A DNA stretch of 33,207 bases from assembly GCA_030688605.1 (NCBI GenBank), contig JAUYJB010000133.1, forward strand, positions 1-33,207, read 5' to 3'. A model generated the notes under the pieces. That model was not told the DNA's origin. It ran no database searches and saw nothing but the letters and a program-made list of their open reading frames with translations. This document shows, one piece after another, positions 1-7,838 of the stretch. The translations under genes and the position numbers were made by a program. The DNA is from Hyphomicrobiales bacterium (GTDB lineage: Bacteria; Pseudomonadota; Alphaproteobacteria; Rhizobiales; NORP267). How positions within the stretch are numbered: the first letter of the stretch is position 1; the number at the start of each line of letters is the position of its first letter.

Positions 1-9
1 CTCGGCGAC
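1..9 (-). pseudogene. ardC: ardC distal fragment (edge of window)
   Basis: The first nine bases read on the minus strand give GTC GCC GAG (V-A-E), which continues the ardC frame broken at 6637 once the trio element and one copy of the 6-bp repeat are removed. The rest of the 3' portion of ardC would lie to the left of the window. Only three codons are visible, so this rests on the junction logic and not on similarity of a longer stretch. Confidence 0.6.
4..9 (+). repeat. 6-bp direct repeat flanking trio element, left copy
   Basis: GGCGAC, repeated in the same orientation at 6637-6642. It is either the target duplication or the recombination overlap (crossover) sequence, as for the 6-bp core of Tn554. 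Confidence 0.7.
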
Positions 10-23
10 ATATCCTGACAGTC
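10..23 (+). repeat. Left terminal inverted repeat of trio element
   Basis: ATATCCTGACAGTC. It matches the right end (6623-6636, minus strand) at 12 of 14 positions. Read outward on the minus strand, TTGACTGTCAGGATAT (10-25) contains a TTGACT box that could act as a -35 element. Confidence 0.75.
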
Positions 24-140
24 AAGCTTGAAATGCGCAATTTAGCATGCAGGAGACGTTGATGTTTGGCGCGGCGAAGGTCTCAAATGAGCCCGATGCG
101 GACACCGAACCATCGGGAAGCTCCCAACAATTCCTGTCAC

Positions 141-932
141 CTATTTGAAACCGATCACGACGTGTACTGCATCCGGATAGACAATCCGCCCACCTTGAAC
201 GTATCCGCTGAGCGCGTCCTCTACGTCGTCAATCAACCGTTCTTTCGCAACGTCGGAGAGCGCCAGGAACGCACCTGAAATCGGCATCGAACCGAGGTGC
301 AGGGGCACGAATTCACGTGCCAACGGCACATCGATCATCAATTCCTGTCTGTGGATGGCGACATCGGAAAAGCCGGCGCTGTCCACCTGAGAAGCCAAAT
401 CATCGGCAGATGGTGTCTCTCTCTGAGAGCGTTGCTTTTGGGCAATTTCTGGCGAGATGTGCTTTGCGACGGCGGTGCATATCGCCCGTGTATAGGGGCT
501 GTGACCAACCCAGATCGAGAAGGCCATGCGCCCTTTCGGGGCAAGAAGACGCCGGAACTCATCCAGTGCAGCCGGCTTGTTGGGAAAATAATGATAGCCG
601 TGCTGTGACATGACCACCTCGTAGCTGCCGGAGGGCAGCCCGCTGTTGGCGGCATCTCTCTCGATCCAACCGATATCGAGCGCGTCTGCCAGATCTTTCG
701 CCTTGGCGAGCATGGCGGCATTGATGTCGAGCCCATCGACCCGCCCGCCTGGCCCGACCCTACTTTTGGCCAACCTTGTCGTGACACCGGTTCCGCAGGC
801 GACGTCCAGCACCCTTTCCGACGGCTGGAGCGACAATAGATCGACGAGGGCTTCTGCCCATCGTCCAAACCACAAAGGCACCATTACTCGTTCGTAGATT
901 TCGATCGCGCTGCCTGCCAATTGAAATGTCAA
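141..932 (-). CDS. Class I SAM-dependent methyltransferase, cargo of trio element
   Basis: Encodes a 263-aa protein of the UbiE/Methyltransf_11 type. The SAM-binding glycine-rich motif I, VLDVACGTGV, lies at residues 41-50, and the acidic residue that would contact the ribose (GLDI) is near residue 69. The reading frame stays open upstream to 1145, but a TTG at 932 is preceded by AGGGAG at a 6-nt distance, and the similarity to the family starts just after it, so that start is chosen. The substrate cannot be told: sequences of this kind act on small molecules, quinones or proteins. It lies downstream of the recombinase trio in the same direction, 169 bp after its last stop, inside the element ends, so it appears to be passenger cargo. 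Family call is firm; role is unknown. Confidence 0.8.
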   Translation of the reverse strand: MTFQLAGSAIEIYERVMVPLWFGRWAEALVDLLSLQPSERVLDVACGTGVTTRLAKSRVGPGGRVDGLDINAAMLAKAKDLADALDIGWIERDAANSGLPSGSYEVVMSQHGYHYFPNKPAALDEFRRLLAPKGRMAFSIWVGHSPYTRAICTAVAKHISPEIAQKQRSQRETPSADDLASQVDSAGFSDVAIHRQELMIDVPLAREFVPLHLGSMPISGAFLALSDVAKERLIDDVEDALSGYVQGGRIVYPDAVHVVIGFK

Positions 933-1101
933 TACATGCTCCCTGTTCCTTCGCGCGTTGATAAGCCGAATTAATGAACCCGGAAAAGAAGACCCGCCAG
1001 AATTCAGGGTAGTGACGGTCTCTGGGAACGTCAACTTTGTCCGCACTCTCGTCATTCCTACGCAACGCGGCGAATGACCGCTTTGGTCCGTGGACGGGCG
1101 G

Positions 1102-3264
1102 TCATGACTCAGAAACATCCCTGACAACGTCCTGAATACGCTCAACGTCGGCCTCCAACGACGAGCGTTGCAGAGGAGACAAGCGCTTCTCCTTCAGCAA
1201 TGTTCTTGCGTCATCGGCTGAACGCACCCATGCTGGCCGATGTCTGGAGGTGATGCAGGCATTCGGACAACGGGTTGGCTGACAGAGAGCCGTCAGCGGC
1301 ATTTTGCGGTCGACGCCCGTCGCTTGCTTCAAACACAGGGCGGTTCCGGGATCGAAGAAGCAGTCGGCGAGCACGCCGACATGCAATGTCCGCGCGAGGC
1401 TCGCGAGCATGGTGCGGATCCGGGCGCGATCAGCGATCATGGCCGGAAGCGGGCCGAGATCGTCCGATATGCTGTCGAGCGTCTTCGCGATACGTGCCGC
1501 CGCCGGGCCGGACAGCGTTGCACCGGCCTGGCGCTCATCGAAATATGTTAACAGGTCATCGAGCTGGCCGAGACTACGCTGGTTCTCGACTTCCGCCCGA
1601 AAGCCCGAACGGTTGGAGCCGGCATAGCCTTCGAACGCGGCGACGGAGGCATGCTTATACTGGATCATGCCGGCGATAGTGCCGAAGGGCCGGTTGGCGA
1701 TGTGCCATGCGATCGTTCGTCTGAATTGCCGCGTCGTGATCCGCCAAGGCTGGCCACCAGGTCTATTCGGGATCGCCGGCCTCTCCGGTGTGCCGAACAG
1801 ATCGTTGAGATGATCTCGGAAGCGGTTGAGCTGACGGACGATCTCGGCCGAGAGGTGGTCCTTACAGTAGGACTTCGCGGCCAATACCGGCCAAAGGGTC
1901 GTGAGATCACGAGCCGATGCCGAGGGAAACGATAGACGTTCCAAGACCTCGATAGCTTTGGCAACTGGCTCGATGGTGATCCATTCGGCAGGCTCACCCT
2001 GGCTAGACTTGCCCTTGTAGGCGACCGACCGCACGCGATGGCGCATGATCATGCCATCTTCACTGCGCGTCAGGGAAAGGCATCCACGCTGCATCGCCTG
2101 GACTTCGCAGTCCCGCATGCCGGTCAAATAGGCGCACAGGATATAGGCGGCTGATTGCAGCATGCGCTCTTCCGCCGCGAGGGTCTTGGCGTCGAAGCGG
2201 GGTCGCCAGGGCTTGCCGGTCTCGGGCAGAATGGAGATCGGCGTATCCATCCCGCCGGCTTCCACACCGAGTTCGCGTAGGGCGGCATCGATGAGATCGG
2301 GCGCACCGCTTGCGAGTTGAACATGCATTCGCTTCTCGGCGCGGGCGTCGACACCGATGTGTAGATGAAGCAGGTGGGAGTTGACGGGTGGCGACAGGTC
2401 TCCTGTCTCGGGATGCCGGAGAAATATGCCGTTATGGGCGGTGCCCCAGATCGGCACCCCGCGACCTTCACTGCGAAGCCGCCTGAAATAGTCCTCAAGC
2501 CGGTTACGCTGCCGGCGCCGTCGGTCTTGACGTTCGAGGACGCTGTCTTGCTCGACGAGCGTGGCGCAATGAGCTTCGAGACAATCCATCTCCTCGCGGG
2601 CTGCGAAGATATCGGCGGCACACTCGGTGACATAACGGATCGACCAGGCCAGCAGCGGCGATATGATCGCCTCGGGAATCCGCGGTGTCCGGTTCTCACG
2701 AACCTGACGATAGCCCGCGACGCGCGCAGGAGGTCTTCCGGCCCACGGCTGGAATGACAACCCTCCGGAAGGAAGATCATCGCGATAGGCATAGAGATCG
2801 AACGGGACCTCCAGCAGGTGGGTGACAATGACCGGCCGACGAGCACGGTCGGCCTTGAGGTGGCGGGCATAGCGGTCCAGAAGTGGCTGGTCGACACGGT
2901 GGAGATCGACCATACCGAGTTCATCACGCACGAACTCGAAGAAGCGTCGTGCGCGGTTGAATACCTGTCGGACACTACCGGGAGAAAGAATCTTGCGGTG
3001 ACCCGGCAGGTCGACGTTCAGCCGGGCATAGAGAAGTTCGCGCAACGCCTCGCGGACGCTCACATCCTCGACGGCCCCGAAATGCACGGTGACATGACAG
3101 CGACGGGCGCTCTCGCGAAACACGGCCGGTCCGAGATCCCAGCTCGGATCGCTGTAGCGCGAAAGAGCTTCCCGCGCGAAACCCGGCTTTAACGGGGCGG
3201 ACGCAAGAACTGGGCGCAGATCGAGTTGCCGGGAGGTGGAAGCTGCTCGCGACAATCCCCTCAT
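1102..3264 (-). CDS. Tyrosine recombinase, third gene of trio
   Basis: A 720-aa protein, the last gene of the recombinase trio. The C-terminal catalytic domain shows Arg I in TGMRDCEV (R384), a Lys near 417, an R-x-x-R in place of the usual H-x-x-R (R512 and R515), His in YKHAS (H538) and a tyrosine nine residues on (Y547). It therefore has most of the catalytic set, with the first His replaced. A cysteine-rich tail (C-x4-C-type pairs around residues 640-670) may bind zinc. Its ATG overlaps the stop of the previous gene as ATGA, showing translational coupling. The three proteins probably act together on the element ends. At 720 aa it is about twice the length of a simple phage integrase. Confidence 0.85.
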   Translation of the reverse strand: MRGLSRAASTSRQLDLRPVLASAPLKPGFAREALSRYSDPSWDLGPAVFRESARRCHVTVHFGAVEDVSVREALRELLYARLNVDLPGHRKILSPGSVRQVFNRARRFFEFVRDELGMVDLHRVDQPLLDRYARHLKADRARRPVIVTHLLEVPFDLYAYRDDLPSGGLSFQPWAGRPPARVAGYRQVRENRTPRIPEAIISPLLAWSIRYVTECAADIFAAREEMDCLEAHCATLVEQDSVLERQDRRRRQRNRLEDYFRRLRSEGRGVPIWGTAHNGIFLRHPETGDLSPPVNSHLLHLHIGVDARAEKRMHVQLASGAPDLIDAALRELGVEAGGMDTPISILPETGKPWRPRFDAKTLAAEERMLQSAAYILCAYLTGMRDCEVQAMQRGCLSLTRSEDGMIMRHRVRSVAYKGKSSQGEPAEWITIEPVAKAIEVLERLSFPSASARDLTTLWPVLAAKSYCKDHLSAEIVRQLNRFRDHLNDLFGTPERPAIPNRPGGQPWRITTRQFRRTIAWHIANRPFGTIAGMIQYKHASVAAFEGYAGSNRSGFRAEVENQRSLGQLDDLLTYFDERQAGATLSGPAAARIAKTLDSISDDLGPLPAMIADRARIRTMLASLARTLHVGVLADCFFDPGTALCLKQATGVDRKMPLTALCQPTRCPNACITSRHRPAWVRSADDARTLLKEKRLSPLQRSSLEADVERIQDVVRDVSES

Positions 3265-5051
3265 TGCCGCGCCTCCGGCGGCAGATAAAGGGTATGCACT
3301 TCCGCCTCACGGCGGGCTGCGGCAACCATGCTCTCGGGAAATGCAGGCAGAACTTGCCCGGCGATGCGAGCATGGGCGCGGCCAAACTTCATCGCCCAGT
3401 CTGAGGCGGAGAGACCCGCCCGCTGCTCCTCGATAAACTGCAGGAACGCGATGATCGCCGGCAGCTTGCGCGCGGTGATGACCGCGTTGCGGCACTCAAG
3501 ACAGCCCCAGAAAGGTTGCGGGCAAGGCGCTCCTGGCTCCCCGAACGGGCTGCGGTCAAAACCAGAGCATGCCGCCAGCCAAACGTCCTGTTCACCACGC
3601 AGGACACTATCGCGGTCCTTGCGTCGTCCTTCGGGCGGGGCATCGCATTGCCGCCAGGAATCTTCCTCGGCAGGCGTCAGGACGATCGGACCGGCGGCCG
3701 CCGCGACTTCGGAAAATGCCTCGGCAACAGTGGCTTCGTGCAGCGGTCGGAGCGAGGGGATGTCCGCGTAGTGGCGTGCGGCGATCTCCGGCGTATGCCC
3801 GACGGCGAAACGGGTCATATGGCCCTCGGTCTTCAGATACCAGAGTGCCTTGTGGGTCTTGCGCAAGCGGGAAAGCACGAGGCGAAGAGGCTCACCATCG
3901 TCATCGACGAGATTATGCCCCTTTATCCATCTGGCTACGAGCTCCTGCTGATGCTCCAGACCTGCACGAAGCTGCTTCCGCCCGGTGTAATAATAGAGCC
4001 AAAGGTTCTCGCTTGGGACGAACTGCCGTGTGAATGCCGTTGCCTCGATCAGCTTGCGGATCAGACCGCCCGGTGTTCCGATCCCGCCGTCACGGACGCG
4101 AATGTACTTGTGCTCAGCGCCGCGGGCACGCCGCTTGACATACGCGATCTCGATCGTGCCGGGTCCGGGGTTCTGAAGACACTCGATCGTCAACGCCTTG
4201 CAGCATTCGAGCTCCAGGCCGGTCTCGAGAGACAGGAAGGTCAGAAGTGGTGGAATATCCATTGCACGCAGATGGAAACGTGCGTGTAGATCTTCAGCCA
4301 GGGCTGAAACGGGAAGATTGCGCCGTAGCCTCATGAAATAGAGGCTCTTGAAGGTGCGGTCCCCACTGCTGAGCCTGCCGGAGGCAACAATCCGGGCGTT
4401 GGCTTCGTCGGTCACTCTGCGGAGATTGGCGTCACCGTCGTCACTATCGAGCGGCTTCCCGATCCGTCTGAAAATCTTGCCGATATCGGCGCGGGCAGCA
4501 TCGCGAAGTTGCCTTGCAACGAAGGGGCCATAAGCGTCACGGGGCTGCGAGCGACCGACGGATCGTGCAATGGTATAGGCCAAACGACGACGGACGCTCT
4601 CGTCCAGAAGACCAGGCTGGTCGGTGTCGATCGAGCGCAAGGCGAGGATGGCCTTGGCGAGAACGGTATGCCGGTGAATAGGCTTCATCCCGCCAGCTTC
4701 GAGAAAAGCTTCGTATCCCTCGATGTCGTCAGCGCGCAGATCGGCGGGTGTCTGTGCCGTGGAGTGCTCGCCCAGATACGCGAAAAACCTGAGGTAACCT
4801 TGGAGGTGCTGTTTGATGGTGCTCCGCGCACCTAGCGGACCACCGAGCTCGGACTGCCGGCGCAGAGCCGCTGCAAAAGCGATGGCGAAGGGTCGTGGGC
4901 GCGCGTCGGTGAGGTCAACTTCGAGGTTTCCGCCGTAGCGCGCCTCGATGTTGAAGCGCAGACCGAGCACCTGATCGCTGGCGTGCGGGGGAACAACGCC
5001 ATCGGCTGGCGCAAAACGGACTGAAGTTCCCTTGCGCGGCCGCCCGGTCAC
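3261..5051 (-). CDS. Tyrosine recombinase homologue, second gene of trio, degenerate active site
   Basis: A 596-aa protein. The tyrosine recombinase fold is recognisable from the C-terminal motif VGHTPEIAARHY, giving H419 and the nucleophile-position Y428, and from the S-R-L-R box ending in R397. However, Arg I is replaced: the usual TGLR reads TGLE (E280), and the first His of H-x-x-R is S394. Near the C-terminus C495, C510 and the pair C517-x-x-C520 look like a zinc ribbon. It starts with GTG, sharing GTGA with the stop of the first gene, and its own stop overlaps the start of the third gene. Loss of two catalytic residues suggests an accessory or structural role in a hetero-oligomer, but this is inference. 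Confidence 0.85.
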   Translation of the reverse strand: MTGRPRKGTSVRFAPADGVVPPHASDQVLGLRFNIEARYGGNLEVDLTDARPRPFAIAFAAALRRQSELGGPLGARSTIKQHLQGYLRFFAYLGEHSTAQTPADLRADDIEGYEAFLEAGGMKPIHRHTVLAKAILALRSIDTDQPGLLDESVRRRLAYTIARSVGRSQPRDAYGPFVARQLRDAARADIGKIFRRIGKPLDSDDGDANLRRVTDEANARIVASGRLSSGDRTFKSLYFMRLRRNLPVSALAEDLHARFHLRAMDIPPLLTFLSLETGLELECCKALTIECLQNPGPGTIEIAYVKRRARGAEHKYIRVRDGGIGTPGGLIRKLIEATAFTRQFVPSENLWLYYYTGRKQLRAGLEHQQELVARWIKGHNLVDDDGEPLRLVLSRLRKTHKALWYLKTEGHMTRFAVGHTPEIAARHYADIPSLRPLHEATVAEAFSEVAAAAGPIVLTPAEEDSWRQCDAPPEGRRKDRDSVLRGEQDVWLAACSGFDRSPFGEPGAPCPQPFWGCLECRNAVITARKLPAIIAFLQFIEEQRAGLSASDWAMKFGRAHARIAGQVLPAFPESMVAAARREAEVHTLYLPPEARQ

Positions 5052-6490
5052 AGCGAAGCCTCCGAGGGAAGCAGCCCCAAGAGTTCCTCGACTGCTACGT
5101 CAACGGTGTCGGCACGTGTGGCGATGTGGTCGAGGTAGATGTAAGTTGTCGTCAGGCTGGCATGACCGAGGAGCCGTTGCACCTGCTGGAGAGGATCGCT
5201 GAGAATCTGCCGGTATCCCTCCATCGGTCCTGCAGGCAGCGCGGCATCACGGATGCGGTGCTGAATGAGCATCGCCAGCATGTGAACGGCGAAGGTGTGA
5301 CGGAGCTGGTGCGGACTGATGCTGATATCGAAACCGCAGGATCTGCATCGGCTGGAGGCACGGGCGAAAATGACTTCCCAGGAGTTCGGCTGCACCGGCC
5401 TGCCGATCTCCGAAAGCCACAATACCGCCGGTTCGCTCGGTGTGCCGTCGCTGTCGCAGACAATGATCCGACCGCGCTCCTCAGGATCGAGTAGATCAAG
5501 CGCGATATCGCCGCCGTCGAGCAATCGCAGCCGGGCAGCGTGCCGCTCACGATGCACGAAGATCGGTCGGACGATCGATTGCCACGCCGAGCGCTGCTGG
5601 AACTTCGCGACAGCATGAGCACGTTCGACATCGATATAGGCGCGCACCTGCTCGAGCAGTCTAGCGGGTACGAGGATCTGGCGGCCGCGATCGCCCTTGG
5701 TCTGGGCATCTGGCAAATCCAGCCAGACCTGACGGCCGGAGTGCTGACCGGTGAAAACGAGATCCGAAGCGAAGAGAGATGACGCTTCCTCCAACCGGAG
5801 ACCTGTCGTCACTATAAGATCGGAAAACAGCGCATTGCGAATGCCGTTGCGATCGCGAGCACTTGGGCGCATTCTTCCATCCGGGAGAAGGCTTCGCAAG
5901 CCGATATCCCGAAATCTCCGATAGTCGTCGAGCGTGACGAAACTGACGTCCGCTCGACGCGCGGCGGGTTCATAGGCATCGTTCCGTGCCGTAATCTGCG
6001 CCCGCCGCCCAGCGTACCCCTGCCTCCAAACCGAGCGATGCGTGAAGGGTGCTTCCGCAATCAATCCTTCCTGCACACCCCAGCGATATAGTCGATCGAG
6101 GCAGGCGACGGCGCGATTCCAGGAAGCAGCGGAGATGCGTTGTCCGGCCTCGGCGCGGCGGCGGATGCGGTGATAGGCAAGGACATCATGCCGGTCGGCT
6201 TGCCATATCGTCTTCGCGCAGGCTTCCGAAAGGAAACGAGCCCAGACAAGAACGTCGTAGCCATAGGCACGAAGGGAATGGCGGGAGCGAACGCCGTTGA
6301 GAGGAAGGTCGCGGAAAAAGCGATCCAGATCAGGATCGTATAGCGCCCCGTCCCGGAGGATCATTGGGACATGGGCGTCAAGGCCCTCCGCTGATCTGCG
6401 CTCCTGAATGGTGATGCTTGAAGCTGCGACTACATTGTCCATAAGTTGTTCAACCTTCCCCCGGACCCCCATCCGGGGAGCCAGCTTCAA
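5048..6490 (-). CDS. Tyrosine recombinase, first gene of trio, full catalytic set
   Basis: A 480-aa protein with a SAM-like N-terminal core-binding domain (roughly residues 55-155) and a complete catalytic domain: R232 (TGLRLEE), K265, H394-x-x-R397 (PHQLRH), H443 (LGHAS) and Y452. This is the only member of the trio with all canonical residues, so it is the best candidate for the strand-cleaving subunit. The longest reading starts at TTG 6490; ATG at 6472 or 6442 are alternatives, the last one having a GGGGAAGG 11 nt upstream. Its stop overlaps the GTG of the next gene. The leader contains a 19-bp inverted repeat and the element end with a TTGACA. Confidence 0.88.
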   Translation of the reverse strand: MKLAPRMGVRGKVEQLMDNVVAASSITIQERRSAEGLDAHVPMILRDGALYDPDLDRFFRDLPLNGVRSRHSLRAYGYDVLVWARFLSEACAKTIWQADRHDVLAYHRIRRRAEAGQRISAASWNRAVACLDRLYRWGVQEGLIAEAPFTHRSVWRQGYAGRRAQITARNDAYEPAARRADVSFVTLDDYRRFRDIGLRSLLPDGRMRPSARDRNGIRNALFSDLIVTTGLRLEEASSLFASDLVFTGQHSGRQVWLDLPDAQTKGDRGRQILVPARLLEQVRAYIDVERAHAVAKFQQRSAWQSIVRPIFVHRERHAARLRLLDGGDIALDLLDPEERGRIIVCDSDGTPSEPAVLWLSEIGRPVQPNSWEVIFARASSRCRSCGFDISISPHQLRHTFAVHMLAMLIQHRIRDAALPAGPMEGYRQILSDPLQQVQRLLGHASLTTTYIYLDHIATRADTVDVAVEELLGLLPSEASL

Positions 6491-6509
6491 CGAAGGAGTT
6501 CAACTTGCC

Positions 6510-6572
6510 GGCGCTATCCAGGCCGGCCTCCGCCAGCTATGTGGGAGCGCTGCGGCCGGCCTGGATAGCGCC
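6510..6572. repeat. 19-bp inverted repeat upstream of recombinase trio
   Basis: Arms 6510-6528 and 6554-6572 are exact reverse complements (core GGCGCTATCCAGGCCGGC), separated by 25 nt. It lies between the element's right end and the first recombinase gene. It could be a recombinase or regulator binding site, or a hairpin in the leader RNA. There is no T-run beside it, so an intrinsic terminator is less likely. Confidence 0.7.
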
Positions 6573-6622
6573 TCCGTCAGTCCTGTCGCATCGACGTCAG
6601 CAGGACGCTGAGAGTCGGTGCA

Positions 6623-6636
6623 GACTGTCAAGATAA
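6623..6636 (-). repeat. Right terminal inverted repeat of trio element
   Basis: On the minus strand TTATCTTGACAGTC, the partner of 10-23. It begins directly after the ardC codons and supplies the in-frame Leu, Ser and TGA that end the truncated ArdC. Confidence 0.75.
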
Positions 6637-7332
6637 GGCGACCAGTTCCTCTCTGGCGTAGCCTTCATCGCCGTAGCGCTCGCGGCCAAAGGCGCGGTCA
6701 AGCCGCGAGGGGTGCCGCGTGAGATGCGTCATTTCGTGCGCAAGCGTGGCGTAATAAGATTCAGCATCGCGGAACGCCTCAAAGGGCGGCATACGGATGC
6801 AATCCGTTGCGACGTTGTAACAGGCCATGTTGCCGCCGTGCCTGATCTGCGCGCCGGTCGCGGCGAAAAAAGATTCGGCGCGGCCGATGCGCTGCACGGG
6901 ATCGAGGCGCGGCGCTGCCGGGGCGTAGAAATGATCGGGCAAGCCTTCGACCTGCTCGACGTTAAAGACGCTGTAGCCTTTCATGAACGGGATTTCGCGC
7001 TCTTGTTCGCTGCCGTCCGCGCCTTCCTCGGTGCGGGTGATCGCGCCAGCGTAAACAACGAGGCTGCCGCTCTCGCCCTTGCGCACATGCGCGCCGAGTT
7101 CTTTGGCCTGCTTGAAGGTCATCCAGATCGGCGCGGCGAAGCCTCGCGCGACGGCTTCGGACCAGAGCATAAGAACGTTGATTCCCTGATAGGGGATGCC
7201 ATTGCCGCGCAGCGGCCTTGTGATGCGGCCTGCCGCGTGCTCGGCGTTCCACGGCTTGAGCCACGGCCTGACGCCCTGCTCAAGATCGGAAACGATGCGA
7301 TCCGTAATGCGTTGATAGATGTCTGATTTCAT
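6628..7332 (-). pseudogene. ardC: ArdC-type anti-restriction protein, 3' end cut off by trio element
   Basis: ArdC proteins bind single-stranded DNA and protect incoming plasmid DNA from restriction. The 234-aa product has the N-terminal ArdC ssDNA-binding domain (residues ~1-120, with the typical PWLKPWN stretch) and the start of the zincin-like domain with the metalloprotease motif HEMTH (about residue 196). It ends abruptly after E-E-L-V-A, where the family continues with ELGAAFL-like sequence; the last codons L-S-stop come from the inserted element. The ATG at 7332 is chosen over the longer frame because AGAAGGAG lies just upstream and MKSDIYQ is the usual family start. The zinc-binding His pair is retained, but the third ligand region is lost, so the protease-like domain is probably dead. 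Confidence 0.88.
6637..6642 (+). repeat. 6-bp direct repeat flanking trio element, right copy
   Basis: GGCGAC, the second copy of the sequence at 4-9. On the minus strand it is GTC GCC, codons 231-232 of ardC, the last native codons before the frame runs into the element. Confidence 0.7.
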
Positions 7333-7353
7333 TGCCTTTTCTCCTTCTAAAAA

Positions 7354-7375
7354 GCCGGTTGCACATGCAACCGGC
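7354..7375. promoter_or_regulatory. Palindrome in ardC leader
   Basis: A 10-bp inverted repeat (GCCGGTTGCA / TGCAACCGGC) separated by CA, just upstream of the ardC ribosome-binding site. It could be an operator or a leader hairpin. There is no T-run next to it. Confidence 0.55.
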
Positions 7376-7838
7376 ACTAGCCGGAGCGGCAATGAGCGGG
7401 GGTTTGGCGGTCAAGGCCGACGCCGGGGTGAGGGGGATCACCCGGCCTGCACGGAGCGCAGCGAAGGAAGGTCGGGGAAACGCCCCGGCGGCGCTCGTCT
7501 TGGCCTTGACGGCCAGGGGGCCGCAGGCCCCAGACAGGCAGGCGGGAGCCTGCCGAGAAAAGAGCGGCCGCAGGCCTCGAAACTGAAAAGAAAGCGCGGC
7601 CCGAAAGGCCGCTCGATCAGCGGCGAAGCCGCCTTATGCGCGAGGGATGGAAGCCGCATGGCCGGGACGCGGCAAGCCGGGAGGCGCAGACGCGGCACGG
7701 TTCACGACAGCCCGGTCCGGCTCTGCCGGACGCGCCCGGAATCAATTTGCAGAACAAGTTTTCAGATTGGCCGTTATCACTCTTTTGGGACCAGCCTTGA
7801 GTGATAGCACCGGCTCCAGTATTCCGCCGCAGGGCGCA
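7376..7838. other. GC-rich non-coding stretch with a run of hairpins
   Basis: No convincing gene lies here. Between 7501 and 7731 there are at least five short perfect stems: 7501-7515 (TGGCC/GGCCA), 7517-7531 (GGGGCC/GGCCCC), 7537-7554 (GGCAGGC/GCCTGCC), 7596-7612 (GCGGCC/GGCCGC) and 7715-7731 (GTCCGGC/GCCGGAC). At 7768-7781 is TGGCCGTTATCACT, a 14-mer that recurs at 9604-9617 after the next secreted-protein gene. Roles may be transcription termination, RNA structure or recombination; none is shown by the sequence. Confidence 0.5.

Larger units (their letters stand above)
10..6636. mobile_element. Tyrosine-recombinase-trio element inserted in ardC
   Basis: A 6.6-kb element whose ends are 14-bp inverted repeats (left ATATCCTGACAGTC at 10-23; right, on the minus strand, TTATCTTGACAGTC at 6636-6623; 12 of 14 match). 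It is flanked by the direct repeat GGCGAC (4-9 and 6637-6642). It carries three overlapping tyrosine recombinase genes and one methyltransferase gene, all on the minus strand. The right flank is ardC read on the minus strand up to codons GTC GCC; the left flank read the same way is GTC GCC GAG. Joined with one repeat copy they give E-E-L-V-A-E, the conserved ArdC stretch. Three tandem overlapping tyrosine recombinases are the hallmark of RIT elements, and a 6-bp shared core recalls Tn554, but these proteins (480/596/720 aa) are, from memory, longer than typical RIT proteins. Confidence 0.85.

Noticed and set aside
1102-6490. Classical RIT element of standard size
   Set aside because: The trio layout fits, but the proteins are longer than the usual RIT recombinases as remembered, so only a relation in organisation is claimed.
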